Notes: generated by a model from the letters alone, not told the origin. Positions 18,918-26,300 are shown, counted from the stretch's first letter. The stretch is 64,000 nt of DNA from Alistipes dispar (GCF_006542685.1 NZ_AP019736.1:248001-312000), one strand, 5' to 3'. A program made the numbers and translations.

Positions 18918-20363
18918 TTATCCGACCGACCCTTCGAGACTGATCGCCAGGAGCTTCTGCGCCTCCACGGCGAACTCCATAGGCAGTTTGGCCAGCACCT
19001 CGCGGGCGTAGCCGTTCACGATCAGTCCCACGGCATCTTCGGTCGAAATCCCCCGCTGCCGGCAGTAGAAGAGCTGGTCGTCGGAAATCTTCGAGGTCGT
19101 GGCCTCGTGCTCCACGACGGCCGACGCATTGCGGCTGTCGATCACGGGAAAGGTGTGCGCCCCGCAGCGGTCGCCGATCAGCAGCGAATCGCACTGCGAG
19201 TAGTTGCGGGCGTTCTCCGCGTCCTTGGCCATGCGGACCAGCCCCCGGTAGGAGTTTTCGCTGCGGCCCGCCGAGATGCCTTTCGAGACGATGCGGCTGC
19301 GCGTGTTGCGGCCGACGTGGATCATCTTCGTACCCGTGTCGGCCTGCTGGAAGTTATTGGTCATGGCGACCGAGTAGAACTCGCCCACGGAGTTGTCGCC
19401 CGCGAGGATGCAGCTCGGGTACTTCCACGTGATGGCCGAGCCGGTCTCGACCTGCGTCCACGACAGGCGCGCGTTCTCGCGGCAGATGCCGCGCTTGGTG
19501 ACGAAGTTGTAGATGCCGCCGCGCCCCTCGCGGTCGCCCGGATACCAGTTCTGCACGGTCGAATACTTCACCTCGGCGTCGCGTTCGACGACGATCTCGA
19601 CCACGGCCGCGTGCAACTGGTTCTCGTCGCGCTGCGGCGCGGTGCATCCCTCCAGATAGCTTACGTAGGAACCTTCGTCGGCCACGATGAGCGTCCGCTC
19701 GAACTGTCCCGTACCGGCGGCGTTGATGCGGAAATAGGTCGAAAGCTCCATCGGGCAGCGCACGCCCTTCGGGATGTAGCAGAACGACCCGTCGGAGAAG
19801 ACCGCCGCATTGAGCGCCGCATAGAAATTGTCGGTCGCGGGAACCACGCTCCCCAGGTACTTCCGCACCAGCTCGGGGCAGTCGCGCAGCGCCTCGGAAA
19901 TCGAGCAGAAGACGATGCCCTTCTCGGCCAATGTCTCCTTGAAGGTGGTCTTCACCGAAACGGAGTCCATCACGGCATCGACCGCCACGCCCGAAAGGGC
20001 CATCTGCTCCTCGAGCGGAATGCCCAGCTTGTCGAACGTGCGCCGCAGTTCGGGATCGACCTCGTCCATCGACCCGAGCTTCTTCCGGGGCTTGGGGGCC
20101 GCATAATAGATGATGTCCTGGAAGTCGATCTCCGGAATCGTCAGGTGCGCCCACGTCGGAGGCTCCAGCGTCAGCCAGTGGCGGTAGGCCGCCACACGGC
20201 GCTCGGTCATCCACTCCGGTTCGCCCTTCTTGGCCGAAATCAGGCGCACGACCTCTTCGGACAATCCCTTGCCGATGGTCTCGGTCTCGATGTCCGACGT
20301 AAATCCGTATTTATATTCCTGCTCCCGAATGCCTTCGAGAAGCTCCTTTTCGTTCGTTGCCAT
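18918..20363 (-). CDS. sufB: Fe-S assembly scaffold protein SufB
   Basis: 481 residues from the ATG at 20363. The beta-helix scaffold accepts sulfur and iron in the SufBC2D complex. Signature regions include YIPKGVRCPMELSTYFRIN, SYVSYLEGCTAP (with the conserved Cys), VQNWYPG, and the C-terminal HEATTSKISDDQLFYCRQRG. This is the first gene of the suf operon, with a -7 box 19 bases upstream of the ATG. Confidence 0.95.
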   Translation of the reverse strand: MATNEKELLEGIREQEYKYGFTSDIETETIGKGLSEEVVRLISAKKGEPEWMTERRVAAYRHWLTLEPPTWAHLTIPEIDFQDIIYYAAPKPRKKLGSMDEVDPELRRTFDKLGIPLEEQMALSGVAVDAVMDSVSVKTTFKETLAEKGIVFCSISEALRDCPELVRKYLGSVVPATDNFYAALNAAVFSDGSFCYIPKGVRCPMELSTYFRINAAGTGQFERTLIVADEGSYVSYLEGCTAPQRDENQLHAAVVEIVVERDAEVKYSTVQNWYPGDREGRGGIYNFVTKRGICRENARLSWTQVETGSAITWKYPSCILAGDNSVGEFYSVAMTNNFQQADTGTKMIHVGRNTRSRIVSKGISAGRSENSYRGLVRMAKDAENARNYSQCDSLLIGDRCGAHTFPVIDSRNASAVVEHEATTSKISDDQLFYCRQRGISTEDAVGLIVNGYAREVLAKLPMEFAVEAQKLLAISLEGSVG

Positions 20364-20381
20364 TACATGCCAAATATCGGA

Positions 20382-20389
20382 CAAAGGTA
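20382..20389 (-). promoter_or_regulatory. suf operon -7 box TACCTTTG
   Basis: A perfect TAnnTTTG on the minus strand, 19 bases before the sufB ATG. The expected -33 position has only TATG (20409-20412), so the promoter may need an activator. I see no clear operator. Confidence 0.6.
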
Positions 20390-20537
20390 CGAAATCAAAT
20401 TGCAAAATCATAATGCCGCGAAGCAAATCTGCGGCCGGAGCCCCTATTCCGCCGGAAAAAATCCGGGTCCGGCCGGCTCGTTCCACCCCTTCCGGAGCCG
20501 GAGAAAGTCGGGAAACCGGAAATTTTGTCCGCAATTC

Positions 20538-20568
20538 TTTGTAGTTCCCCAAAAAGATTCTATATTTG
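20538..20568 (+). promoter_or_regulatory. Promoter of the tRNA-Ser gene
   Basis: TTTG (20538-20541), N19 and TATATTTG (20561-20568) match the consensus completely. The tRNA begins 41 bases downstream. Confidence 0.85.
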
Positions 20569-20609
20569 CACACCCTTTCGGGAGAAACCCTCTTCCCGGA
20601 AGCGTGCCC

Positions 20610-20701
20610 GGAGAGATGGGTGAGTGGCTGAAACCACCGGTTTGCTAAACCGACGTACGGGGCAACCCGTACCACGAGTTCGAATCTCGTTCTCTCCGCC
20701 A
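20610..20701 (+). tRNA. tRNA-Ser(GCU)
   Basis: The acceptor stem GGAGAGA (20610-20616) pairs with TCTCTCC (20691-20697), the discriminator is G, and CCA is encoded at 20699-20701. A D-arm with GGGTGAGTGGCTGAAACC, the anticodon loop TTGCTAA (anticodon GCU), a long variable arm TACGGGGCAACCCGTA typical of serine tRNA, and a T-arm with GTTCGAATC are all present. It reads AGC and AGU codons. Confidence 0.96.
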
Positions 20702-20722
20702 AGTCACACCGAATAACAATGT

Positions 20723-20755
20723 AAAACCCTGCAAATATACAATTTGCAGGGTTTT
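20723..20755 (+). terminator. tRNA-Ser terminator
   Basis: A 14-bp perfect stem (AAAACCCTGCAAAT with ATTTGCAGGGTTTT) around a 5-base loop ends in four T. Confidence 0.9.
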
Positions 20756-20756
20756 A

Positions 20757-21178
20757 TACATAAGAGCCACGAGCATAAATTCGAACCTCTATCCCGATGC
20801 CATTTCTGCCAACGTCTTACGGATTCGGCGCGATAGGGAATCGGACGGAATGGAGAGAAACGCAAGGCCTCATCCGGAGCAAATTCCGCTCCCGGAACCG
20901 TCGTCCGTTACGAGACCTGTCTGCGACCGTCCAGAGAATTCATGCGGAATACCTATAATAGATATCCGCTCAATCCATAGCAGTCCATATAAGGCATATT
21001 TCGCGAAGAAACAATCAGTACATCCTGTTTTTATTTCATATATTTACAAATAATTTCAAACGACCCGTCACACAGGCATTACCCCGAAATACGATTTATA
21101 ATTAACACGATTATTCCATATAACATTTCTCTATTTTGAAATCGGATTATCGTCTATGGAATGAAAACTGCCAATCCT
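20757..21178 (+). other. AT-rich intergenic stretch before the peptide precursor
   Basis: About 420 bases without a convincing gene, noticeably richer in A+T towards the end than the flanks. At 20767-20789 there are short matches to the tRNA-Ser 3' half (CCACGAG and TTCGAACCTC), perhaps a chance likeness or a remnant. TATTTTGA at 21131-21138 may be a degenerate -7 box for the downstream precursor gene. Confidence 0.5.
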
Positions 21179-21385
21179 ATGAAAAAACTTCAGGTAAAAA
21201 AAGAGAGCATTCTCAATCTCAGGAATGACGCATCTGCTATGGTTAAAGGTGGAAAAGGCGGAAAAGTCGAGGAAAGTACGGATACTCTGAATCCCATTTC
21301 CGGCCGGGGATCATGCGAAGCAGCCTGTCAAACCACCGCACAGCAACCCGAACCGTCCGATCTCGTTCCCCAAGAGTCGTATTGA
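21179..21385 (+). CDS. Double-glycine peptide precursor (RiPP/natural-product type)
   Basis: 68 residues from the ATG at 21179; an in-frame ATG at 21161 would add six. The leader MKKLQVKKESILNLRND followed by MVKGG (Gly24-Gly25) matches the KKLxLKKExIxxL...GG leader of Bacteroidota natural-product precursors, as I recall the GG_sam_targ_CFB class. Cleavage by a C39 peptidase after GG would leave a core of about 40 residues with Cys46 and Cys50 (SCEAAC) and nine Ser/Thr, compatible with thioether or disulfide linkage. No modifying enzyme is nearby. A second, broken copy of this leader lies 1.9 kb downstream beside a C39 relic. The gene's low-GC codon use differs from the housekeeping genes around it. 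Confidence 0.72.
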   Translation: MKKLQVKKESILNLRNDASAMVKGGKGGKVEESTDTLNPISGRGSCEAACQTTAQQPEPSDLVPQESY

Positions 21386-21447
21386 GGAACATAATTAGAG
21401 CCGAAAAGGCTTGTTATAATTTCAAGTATAAAGTACATTTTCTTGTC

Positions 21448-23220
21448 ATGAACAAATCATATTTGAAGATAAGTTTCGTGTCGGTATTGCTTTTCTGTGC
21501 CGGTTGCACCCGGCCGCCGATTTATTCGACGGAGTACAACCTCGATTTCGAGTATGCCAAGAACGACTCCGTGCCGATGCAGTGGATATTCCAAAATTCT
21601 TCGGCTACAGGGTACGTTCTCTCGCTTGACAAGCAAGTGAAACAGCATGGAGAGGCAAGCCTCCGAGCCCGATGGCAAGAAGGGCCGACCATGACCGTCT
21701 GGGGCGGGTTCCAGAATATTCTGCCGGGCGAATTAATCGCCGGGAAAGAACTCGAAATCAGCGGATGGGTCAAGACGAGGGACAGCGTGAACGTGTGTGC
21801 CGGATATGGCATATTCCCCTATAATCCCGAGAAGTACGACCCCGATCTTTTCGGACGGATAGATACGGTCGGAGGGGTTCGCGGCATGTCCGAGTGGACA
21901 CGCCATACCGTTCGGCAGACGATCGACAAGGATGTCCCTTATGTCCTGATTGCCGGCTTCGTTACCGGCAAGGGTACTGCGTGGTTCGACAATATCGAAC
22001 TCAGAATCGACGGCGTAAGATACGAAGACAAAGCGATTCCGGCACCGAAAACGGAATTGTCCGACAGGGAGAAAAAAGAGCTGCGCCGATACGTCTATCC
22101 GCTGCGAACCTGCGAGTCGGACGGCGGGGACACGCAAGACCTCGACATTCTCCGGCAGTTGGTCGGAGACTGCAAAGTGGTCGGGCTCGGAGAGAATACG
22201 CACGGAACGAGCGAAGTGTTCAAAATGAAGGACCGGATCATCCGCTATCTGGCAGAAAACTGCGGATTCGATATTTTCGCGCTGGAAGCCAACATGCCCG
22301 AATGCTATCAGTTGAACAACTATACCGTCGGAGGTATTGACAACCCGATACGATTGTTAATCGGAATATACATGTGGCCGTGGAGAACCCATGAAATGCT
22401 GAACATGATCGAATGGATGAAAGCATTCAATGCATCCGAGCCCCGAATTACGTTTACGGGAGTGGACATGCAAAACTACAATGGCCCGATACTCCAGTTG
22501 CAGACCATTCTCGAGAAAAATCCGTCCGATAAAAACCTTGTGGAAAAAATCAAGGATAAGCTGCATCGCATTTATCCCCGTCCGTTCCAGATCGATGGAG
22601 AACTGGCTGAAGACATAGACTCCGACCTCGAAGAACTGAAGACACGGATAGAGGCGAAAAACCGGCCACCGATGCAGAGAGCCTGGGCCTTACAGAATAT
22701 CGAGTTATTGCATCAGTTCCTGAGCCAGAAGAAAGATCCCGACTGGCGTGACCGCGGCATGGCCGACAACCTGTTGTGGATATTGCGGAACAATCCGGGG
22801 TCCAAAGCCGTAGTCTGGGCGCACAATGCGCATATCAATTGTTTGAAGCAAGTAGATATATTGCATCGTTCGATGGGGGGCTTTCTCAAAAAAAGTATCA
22901 GCGACGATTACCGAACCTTCGGATTCGTCGGATACGAAGGTTCGTACACGGCCTGGAAAAACGGACTGCAATCCTTTGAACTTCCCAAAGCGCATCCCGG
23001 CACACTCGAATACGTGCTCGGACAACTGGACGAACCGCTGTTTATTCTGGACTTGAAAAAAATGCGCGAAGAGGACTCCTCCTGCCTGCAATGGCTCGGC
23101 AATCTGGAATTCAGAGAAGTCGGAGCAACTCCTGAGATATTCTATAATACGCAGATTTCCGACATGTTCGATTATCTGATTTTCATCCGCAATACCTCGG
23201 CATCGCACATGATACAATAA
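21448..23220 (+). CDS. Erythromycin-esterase-like lipoprotein with N-terminal binding domain
   Basis: 590 residues from the ATG at 21448. The lipobox FCAGC puts the lipidated Cys at residue 20. Residues 30-190 form a jelly-roll-like domain (LDFEYAKND to WFDNIELRIDG), typical of carbohydrate-binding parts. Residues 225-585 are the erythromycin esterase (EreA/EreC) family domain with GLGENTHGTSE (E249, H252), ALEANMPE, FTGVDMQ and VVWAHNAHI, the expected Glu and His residues of the hydrolytic site. Family members hydrolyse macrolide lactones, but many have other, unknown ester or peptide substrates. Placed between two peptide precursors, it could act on the secreted peptide or give self-protection; that is inference. 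Confidence 0.82.
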   Translation: MNKSYLKISFVSVLLFCAGCTRPPIYSTEYNLDFEYAKNDSVPMQWIFQNSSATGYVLSLDKQVKQHGEASLRARWQEGPTMTVWGGFQNILPGELIAGKELEISGWVKTRDSVNVCAGYGIFPYNPEKYDPDLFGRIDTVGGVRGMSEWTRHTVRQTIDKDVPYVLIAGFVTGKGTAWFDNIELRIDGVRYEDKAIPAPKTELSDREKKELRRYVYPLRTCESDGGDTQDLDILRQLVGDCKVVGLGENTHGTSEVFKMKDRIIRYLAENCGFDIFALEANMPECYQLNNYTVGGIDNPIRLLIGIYMWPWRTHEMLNMIEWMKAFNASEPRITFTGVDMQNYNGPILQLQTILEKNPSDKNLVEKIKDKLHRIYPRPFQIDGELAEDIDSDLEELKTRIEAKNRPPMQRAWALQNIELLHQFLSQKKDPDWRDRGMADNLLWILRNNPGSKAVVWAHNAHINCLKQVDILHRSMGGFLKKSISDDYRTFGFVGYEGSYTAWKNGLQSFELPKAHPGTLEYVLGQLDEPLFILDLKKMREEDSSCLQWLGNLEFREVGATPEIFYNTQISDMFDYLIFIRNTSASHMIQ

Positions 23221-23285
23221 TTCAAAAAGAGAAACCCGAAAATCTTCAAAAGAGTAGGGATAACGCTAACTCAAAAACAACCGCC

Positions 23286-23428
23286 ATGAAAAAACTTCAG
23301 TTGAAAAAGAAGCGATCGCCCATCTTGCCAATCAAACGTCAAAGATGGTGAAGGGTGATACGGATTTTACCACGATAACGCACATGACGACCGTCGGTTC
23401 TCGTTATCGCAATACGCCCCCGGCCTAA
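23286..23428 (+). pseudogene. Second double-glycine-type precursor, 1-base frameshift
   Basis: The ATG at 23286 starts MKKLQLKK and is then shifted, stopping after about 21 codons. Adding one A to the A5 run at 23304-23308 restores a 47-residue frame to the TAA at 23426-23428. Its leader MKKLQLKKEAIAHLANQTS and MVKGD aligns with the intact precursor at 21179 over the first 25 residues. GG is replaced by GD, and the core has no Cys. The restored frame is my reconstruction; the shift itself is directly visible. A sequencing error in the homopolymer cannot be excluded. Confidence 0.7.
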
Positions 23429-23599
23429 ATTGTGCAGGTTGCGCGCCGATACAATCGGTTCGGTTTGTCACGGTCCGTCCCCGACCACATTTGAAGCAGG
23501 TTGTCCGGCCGAAGCCCGTGCCGGAGAAGCATGTCAAGCGACGGGCAAGGAGCGTGCGGAAACAGACAAGCGTGCAAATACACGAAGATCGCTTTACGT

Positions 23600-23885
23600 A
23601 ATGTGCAGTCGGGTATCCGCGACGCGGCCGAAAGCATCGGACTGCGGACGGCCTCTGCGAAGCTCGCGAGGCTGCGACTGCGCAAGGTCGTGCCGCTGCC
23701 GCGCATCGCGCATTGGTACCAGCGGCATTTCATCGTCCGTATGGCGGGTCCATGTTTCCGGCCCGGCACAGGACCTGCTGAAACACTCCGAACGGGACTT
23801 CCTGAAAGGCCGGCTCTCCGTCATGGGAGCATCGACCAGACCAAAAATGTCGCCGTCTTGAAAAGCTCTTTCGAAATTTTCTCCT
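23600..23885 (+). pseudogene. Relic of a C39 peptidase domain of a peptide-export ABC transporter
   Basis: Three broken frames together read like the second half of a C39 peptidase domain. From 23612: GIRDAAESIGLRTASAKL, then VVPLPRIAHWYQRHFIV, the region with the catalytic His. From about 23761 in another frame: SGPAQDLLKHSERDFLKG, matching the DPA...LLKY...EFL segment with the catalytic Asp changed to Gly. From about 23835 back in the first frame: DQTKNVAVL and FEIFS, matching the post-domain linker. The N-terminal Cys motif and the whole membrane and ATPase parts are missing. Such domains cut double-glycine leaders during export, which fits the adjacent precursors. The gene is dead as sequenced. 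Confidence 0.65.
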
Positions 23886-24093
23886 ACCCGAAAAGGATCT
23901 CCCCCGGACAAACGGCGGTGTACACATCATGAGGCGTATCACCATCAGCGGAAATTCCGTTCGGGTCCCAGTCAGCATGGTCGGATTCCCTCCGCAGTCG
24001 TGGGACCAACGAACCCAACGCCTTATCGGACAAAGGGCAATCCGACCTTATTTCAGACAGTCACTCTTCATATAAATATTTTCTTGCAAATTA

Positions 24094-24125
24094 TTTGTAC
24101 CGATGCCTAAAAATTTCTATTTTTG
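24094..24125 (+). promoter_or_regulatory. Promoter upstream of candidate ncRNA
   Basis: TTTG (24094-24097), N20 and TATTTTTG (24118-24125) match the Bacteroidota consensus exactly. No reading frame starts downstream, so the transcript is likely non-coding. Confidence 0.7.
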
Positions 24126-24130
24126 AGAGA

Positions 24131-24301
24131 CGAAAGATACGCAGTCCAAGCTGTTTATCTTAGCAGAGACCGCTGAATATCGTAATAGCCATTGATAAAC
24201 AGTCGAGGTGCGTGCACATAGTGCGCGGCCCTTGACCAAAGTGGTTATTGCATTTAGTTGATCGGTCTCTGCTAATTGTGAAAGTGCCGCGCACCTATTT
24301 T
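24131..24301 (+). ncRNA. Candidate structured non-coding RNA, about 170 nt
   Basis: Starting about 6 bases after a consensus promoter, the sequence can fold into one long interrupted hairpin. TTAGCAGAGACCG (24160-24172) pairs with CGGTCTCTGCTAA (24263-24275), enclosing AATAGCCA/TGGTTATT (24184-24191 with 24242-24249), which encloses a 7-bp hairpin with an ATA loop (24211-24227). A small GTGC-CGC-GCAC hairpin followed by TATTTT (24284-24301) could end it. Two further perfect pairings, CTGTTTATC with GATAAACAG (24151-24159 with 24194-24202) and GTGCGCGGC with GCCGCGCAC (24221-24229 with 24286-24294), cross or compete with the first, suggesting a switch or pseudoknot. I recognise no known family; the overall shape recalls 6S RNA. 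Confidence 0.5.
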
Positions 24302-24556
24302 GAAAACGTACGACTCAAAATAAATGCCGGAGTTATGAATAGATATCGGATTTCTCTCTCTACGCACGCCGTCGGCTGCGGTAGTGTTTCTCTGCGATCA
24401 TTTCTCTTTTCCGACGTACCTGCGGTCCCGAAATATTCATACCTGCCGTGTACCGTCGGACTCGACGCTTTTCCGCGAATTGAATTTCCCGTGCTTTCCG
24501 CCGGATGCAGACGTTTTCCGTCCGACAGCTCTCCGCACCCTGCAAACGATAAAGAG

Positions 24557-24576
24557 CCCTCCTTGACAAAGGAGGG
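24557..24576. repeat. Short imperfect palindrome CCCTCCTT/AAGGAGGG
   Basis: An 8-bp stem with a 4-base loop and no T-run. It may be a dispersed repeat or a weak terminator. Confidence 0.4.
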
Positions 24577-24600
24577 GCAGTGACGCGACTCATTGCAGGA

Positions 24601-24630
24601 GGAAGGGACCGAAAACGGTCCCTTCCGTTT
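24601..24630 (+). terminator. Hairpin terminator
   Basis: GGAAGGGACCG pairs perfectly with CGGTCCCTTCC around AAAA, followed by GTTTTG. It is oriented to end transcription coming from the ncRNA/peptide side. Confidence 0.75.
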
Positions 24631-24794
24631 TGAGAATGAATCTCGAATATCCGGACAATCCGCCGCCACGGTCAGACCGAGCGTTTTCGCCTCGTTTCCG
24701 GTCGCTCCGGTTCGTAACGGCGGAGCGGCGACGCACGCGGCATCCTCCCCGCGAAGCGTTCCCGGACCGGCCGTCGCGTCCGAGAAGCGCAGGG

Positions 24795-24864
24795 GCCGGA
24801 ACGCTCCGGGGAGCCGGAACGCTCCGGGGGGCCGGAACGCTCCGGGGGGCCGGAACGCTCCGGG
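24795..24864. repeat. 18-bp minisatellite, about 3.9 copies
   Basis: Direct tandem units GCCGGAACGCTCCGGGGG begin at 24795, 24813, 24831 and 24849; the first unit ends GGGGA and the last is truncated. Each unit contains the near-palindrome CCGGA-N4-TCCGG. No spacers separate the units, so this is not a CRISPR array. Confidence 0.9.
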
Positions 24865-24870
24865 AACGGA

Positions 24871-24904
24871 GGACCCGCCTTCCGGAATACGGGAAGGCGG
24901 GTCC
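24871..24904. terminator. Long hairpin at the end of the C1B peptidase gene
   Basis: GGACCCGCCTTCC pairs with GGAAGGCGGGTCC (13 bp, 8-base loop), 23 bases past the minus-strand stop at 24927. There is no clear T-run, so termination is probable rather than certain. Confidence 0.55.
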
Positions 24905-24926
24905 GTAACGGCTCTCCGGCCGCGGA

Positions 24927-26300
24927 TCAGAACATATAGTCCCACGCGGGAAGCTGCTCAGGCTTCGTACCGGCCGCTTCGAGCGATTTCGCATCGAGGT
25001 ATTTCCGGTTGATGACGATGCGGAACATGTATTCGTCGAACCACTCGTCCGTGAAGGTCATATACCCTTCGTGCCCGGCCGAGGGGCCCCAACTGTTCTC
25101 GAACTGCCACTTCAGGGGCACGTCGTTGTCGTCGGTATCCACGGCGATCAGCGCCATGGCGTGCGCCGAACCGCTCTGCCGCGTGAGGATGCGCGCCTTC
25201 TTGTCCATCGCAAGGTCGATGCCGAACATCGACTCGTAGTCGTACATCGCGGGATCGCAGACGCCCGAAACCGGATCGTAGTCCGCCACGTCGCAGGAGG
25301 CGTACATCGCCTCGCCGGCCTTGATCGAGGCGATCGCGGCACGCTTGATCGCCTCGTTGGGCAGGTTCAGATAGACCCAGTTCACGCCTTCGTAGGTGTT
25401 GCGGTAGTTCCGGATCTCGTACACCTTGTAATATTCGCGCGTCGGGTCGTTCATAATCATAATGTAGGAATCGGGGGCATAGTCCGCGGGGACGATGCTG
25501 CGGTAGAACTCCAGCGGCGTGGTGCGCAGCGTCTTCACTTCACCGTCACGCGTCTCGTAACGCCATTCGAACCCGGCGGGCGGCTCGCCCAGGCAGAGCG
25601 CCAGCACACGGTAAACCTCTTTCAGCACGGCGATCTTCGCCGCGGCGATCTTCGCCCGGTCCGCTCCGGAGGCTGCCAGACCGCGCAGTTCGTACCCGCC
25701 GGCCCGCAGCCGCTCGTTGAGCACCGACCTTAGGTAGGCCGTATTGTTCGAATGGGCCGTTTCGGGCATCACCTCGCGCGGCACGACGCCGTACTTTTCG
25801 GCCACGTTGTAGAAGAGGTTCCACACGCCGCCGTCGCCCACCGGCGTCTTGAAGAAAAACTCCACGTCGCGGTCGGTCATCGGCCGGTCGGCCGTCGCAA
25901 CGGCGTTCTCGAGGAAGAGATTGCTCTTCTCGAACATGTCCCAGAAGTAGTTGTAGTTGTGCGAGAAATCGAACTCCGAAAGGCCGAACCGCTCCATGAC
26001 CGACGGACGCAGCACGTTCATCGAGGTGAACATCCAGCACCGCCCGGACTGTTTCTGGTCGGTGATGCCCTTCACCTCGACCCGGTATTTGAAATAATGG
26101 TCGATCTTCCCCTGCAGGTCGCGGTTCAGGGCCAGCTTCCGCAGGTTCGCCTCCGCCGTCAGCGCATTCTGCAACGCCGTGGTGGAGCCGTCCTTCACGA
26201 AGGAGGAGGCGATCTCTTTCAGGTCCGCTCCGGTCAGTTCCTGGGCCGAAGCGTCGAGGAACAACGTTCCCAATGCCAACGCAAGTAAGGTCTTCTTCAT
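24927..26300 (-). CDS. C1B cysteine peptidase, aminopeptidase C/bleomycin hydrolase family
   Basis: 457 residues from the ATG at 26300, with a Sec signal peptide ending LDASA-Q, so it is exported, unlike the cytosolic bleomycin hydrolases. The papain-like triad is visible: C88 in QKQSGRCWMF, His in GSAHAMALIAVD, and Asn in FENSWGPSAGH. The Gln of the oxyanion hole precedes the Cys. The C-terminal residues end in PAWDYMF. It likely trims peptides in the periplasm. A consensus promoter lies 23 bases upstream. Confidence 0.9.
   Translation of the reverse strand: MKKTLLALALGTLFLDASAQELTGADLKEIASSFVKDGSTTALQNALTAEANLRKLALNRDLQGKIDHYFKYRVEVKGITDQKQSGRCWMFTSMNVLRPSVMERFGLSEFDFSHNYNYFWDMFEKSNLFLENAVATADRPMTDRDVEFFFKTPVGDGGVWNLFYNVAEKYGVVPREVMPETAHSNNTAYLRSVLNERLRAGGYELRGLAASGADRAKIAAAKIAVLKEVYRVLALCLGEPPAGFEWRYETRDGEVKTLRTTPLEFYRSIVPADYAPDSYIMIMNDPTREYYKVYEIRNYRNTYEGVNWVYLNLPNEAIKRAAIASIKAGEAMYASCDVADYDPVSGVCDPAMYDYESMFGIDLAMDKKARILTRQSGSAHAMALIAVDTDDNDVPLKWQFENSWGPSAGHEGYMTFTDEWFDEYMFRIVINRKYLDAKSLEAAGTKPEQLPAWDYMF

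Larger units (their letters stand above)
24302..24926. other. Gene-free stretch with hairpins and a minisatellite
   Basis: 625 bases without a supported gene. It contains an 8-bp hairpin (24557-24576), a terminator (24601-24630), an 18-bp tandem repeat (24795-24864) and a long stem (24871-24904). The open frames here have no family features. Confidence 0.6.

Noticed and set aside
18900..18918. Longer start for the flavoprotein at 18918 (TAATG overlap with sufB)
   Set aside because: The family starts at MKVxVINGSP and a purine-rich stretch precedes the ATG at 18900, so the shorter form is preferred, though the longer cannot be excluded.
20767..20789. Possible att-site remnant resembling the tRNA-Ser 3' half (CCACGAG and TTCGAACCTC)
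   Set aside because: Matches are short and interrupted, and no integrase is present; chance likeness is as probable. It would matter only if an island boundary were found here.
20850..21053. 67-residue frame after tRNA-Ser
   Set aside because: No motif, no promoter, no similarity I recognise; the codons look random.
23430..23932. Overlapping 105-143 residue frames on both strands read as genes
   Set aside because: Pieces of two plus-strand frames together match a C39 peptidase domain, so the region is a relic and not a set of small genes.
24248..24583. 111-residue plus-strand frame starting within the ncRNA candidate
   Set aside because: It begins inside the structured RNA, shows no family or signal features and runs through a hairpin; I treat it as non-coding.
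24795..24864. Tandem repeat considered as a CRISPR array
   Set aside because: The units are contiguous with no unique spacers and there are no cas genes.
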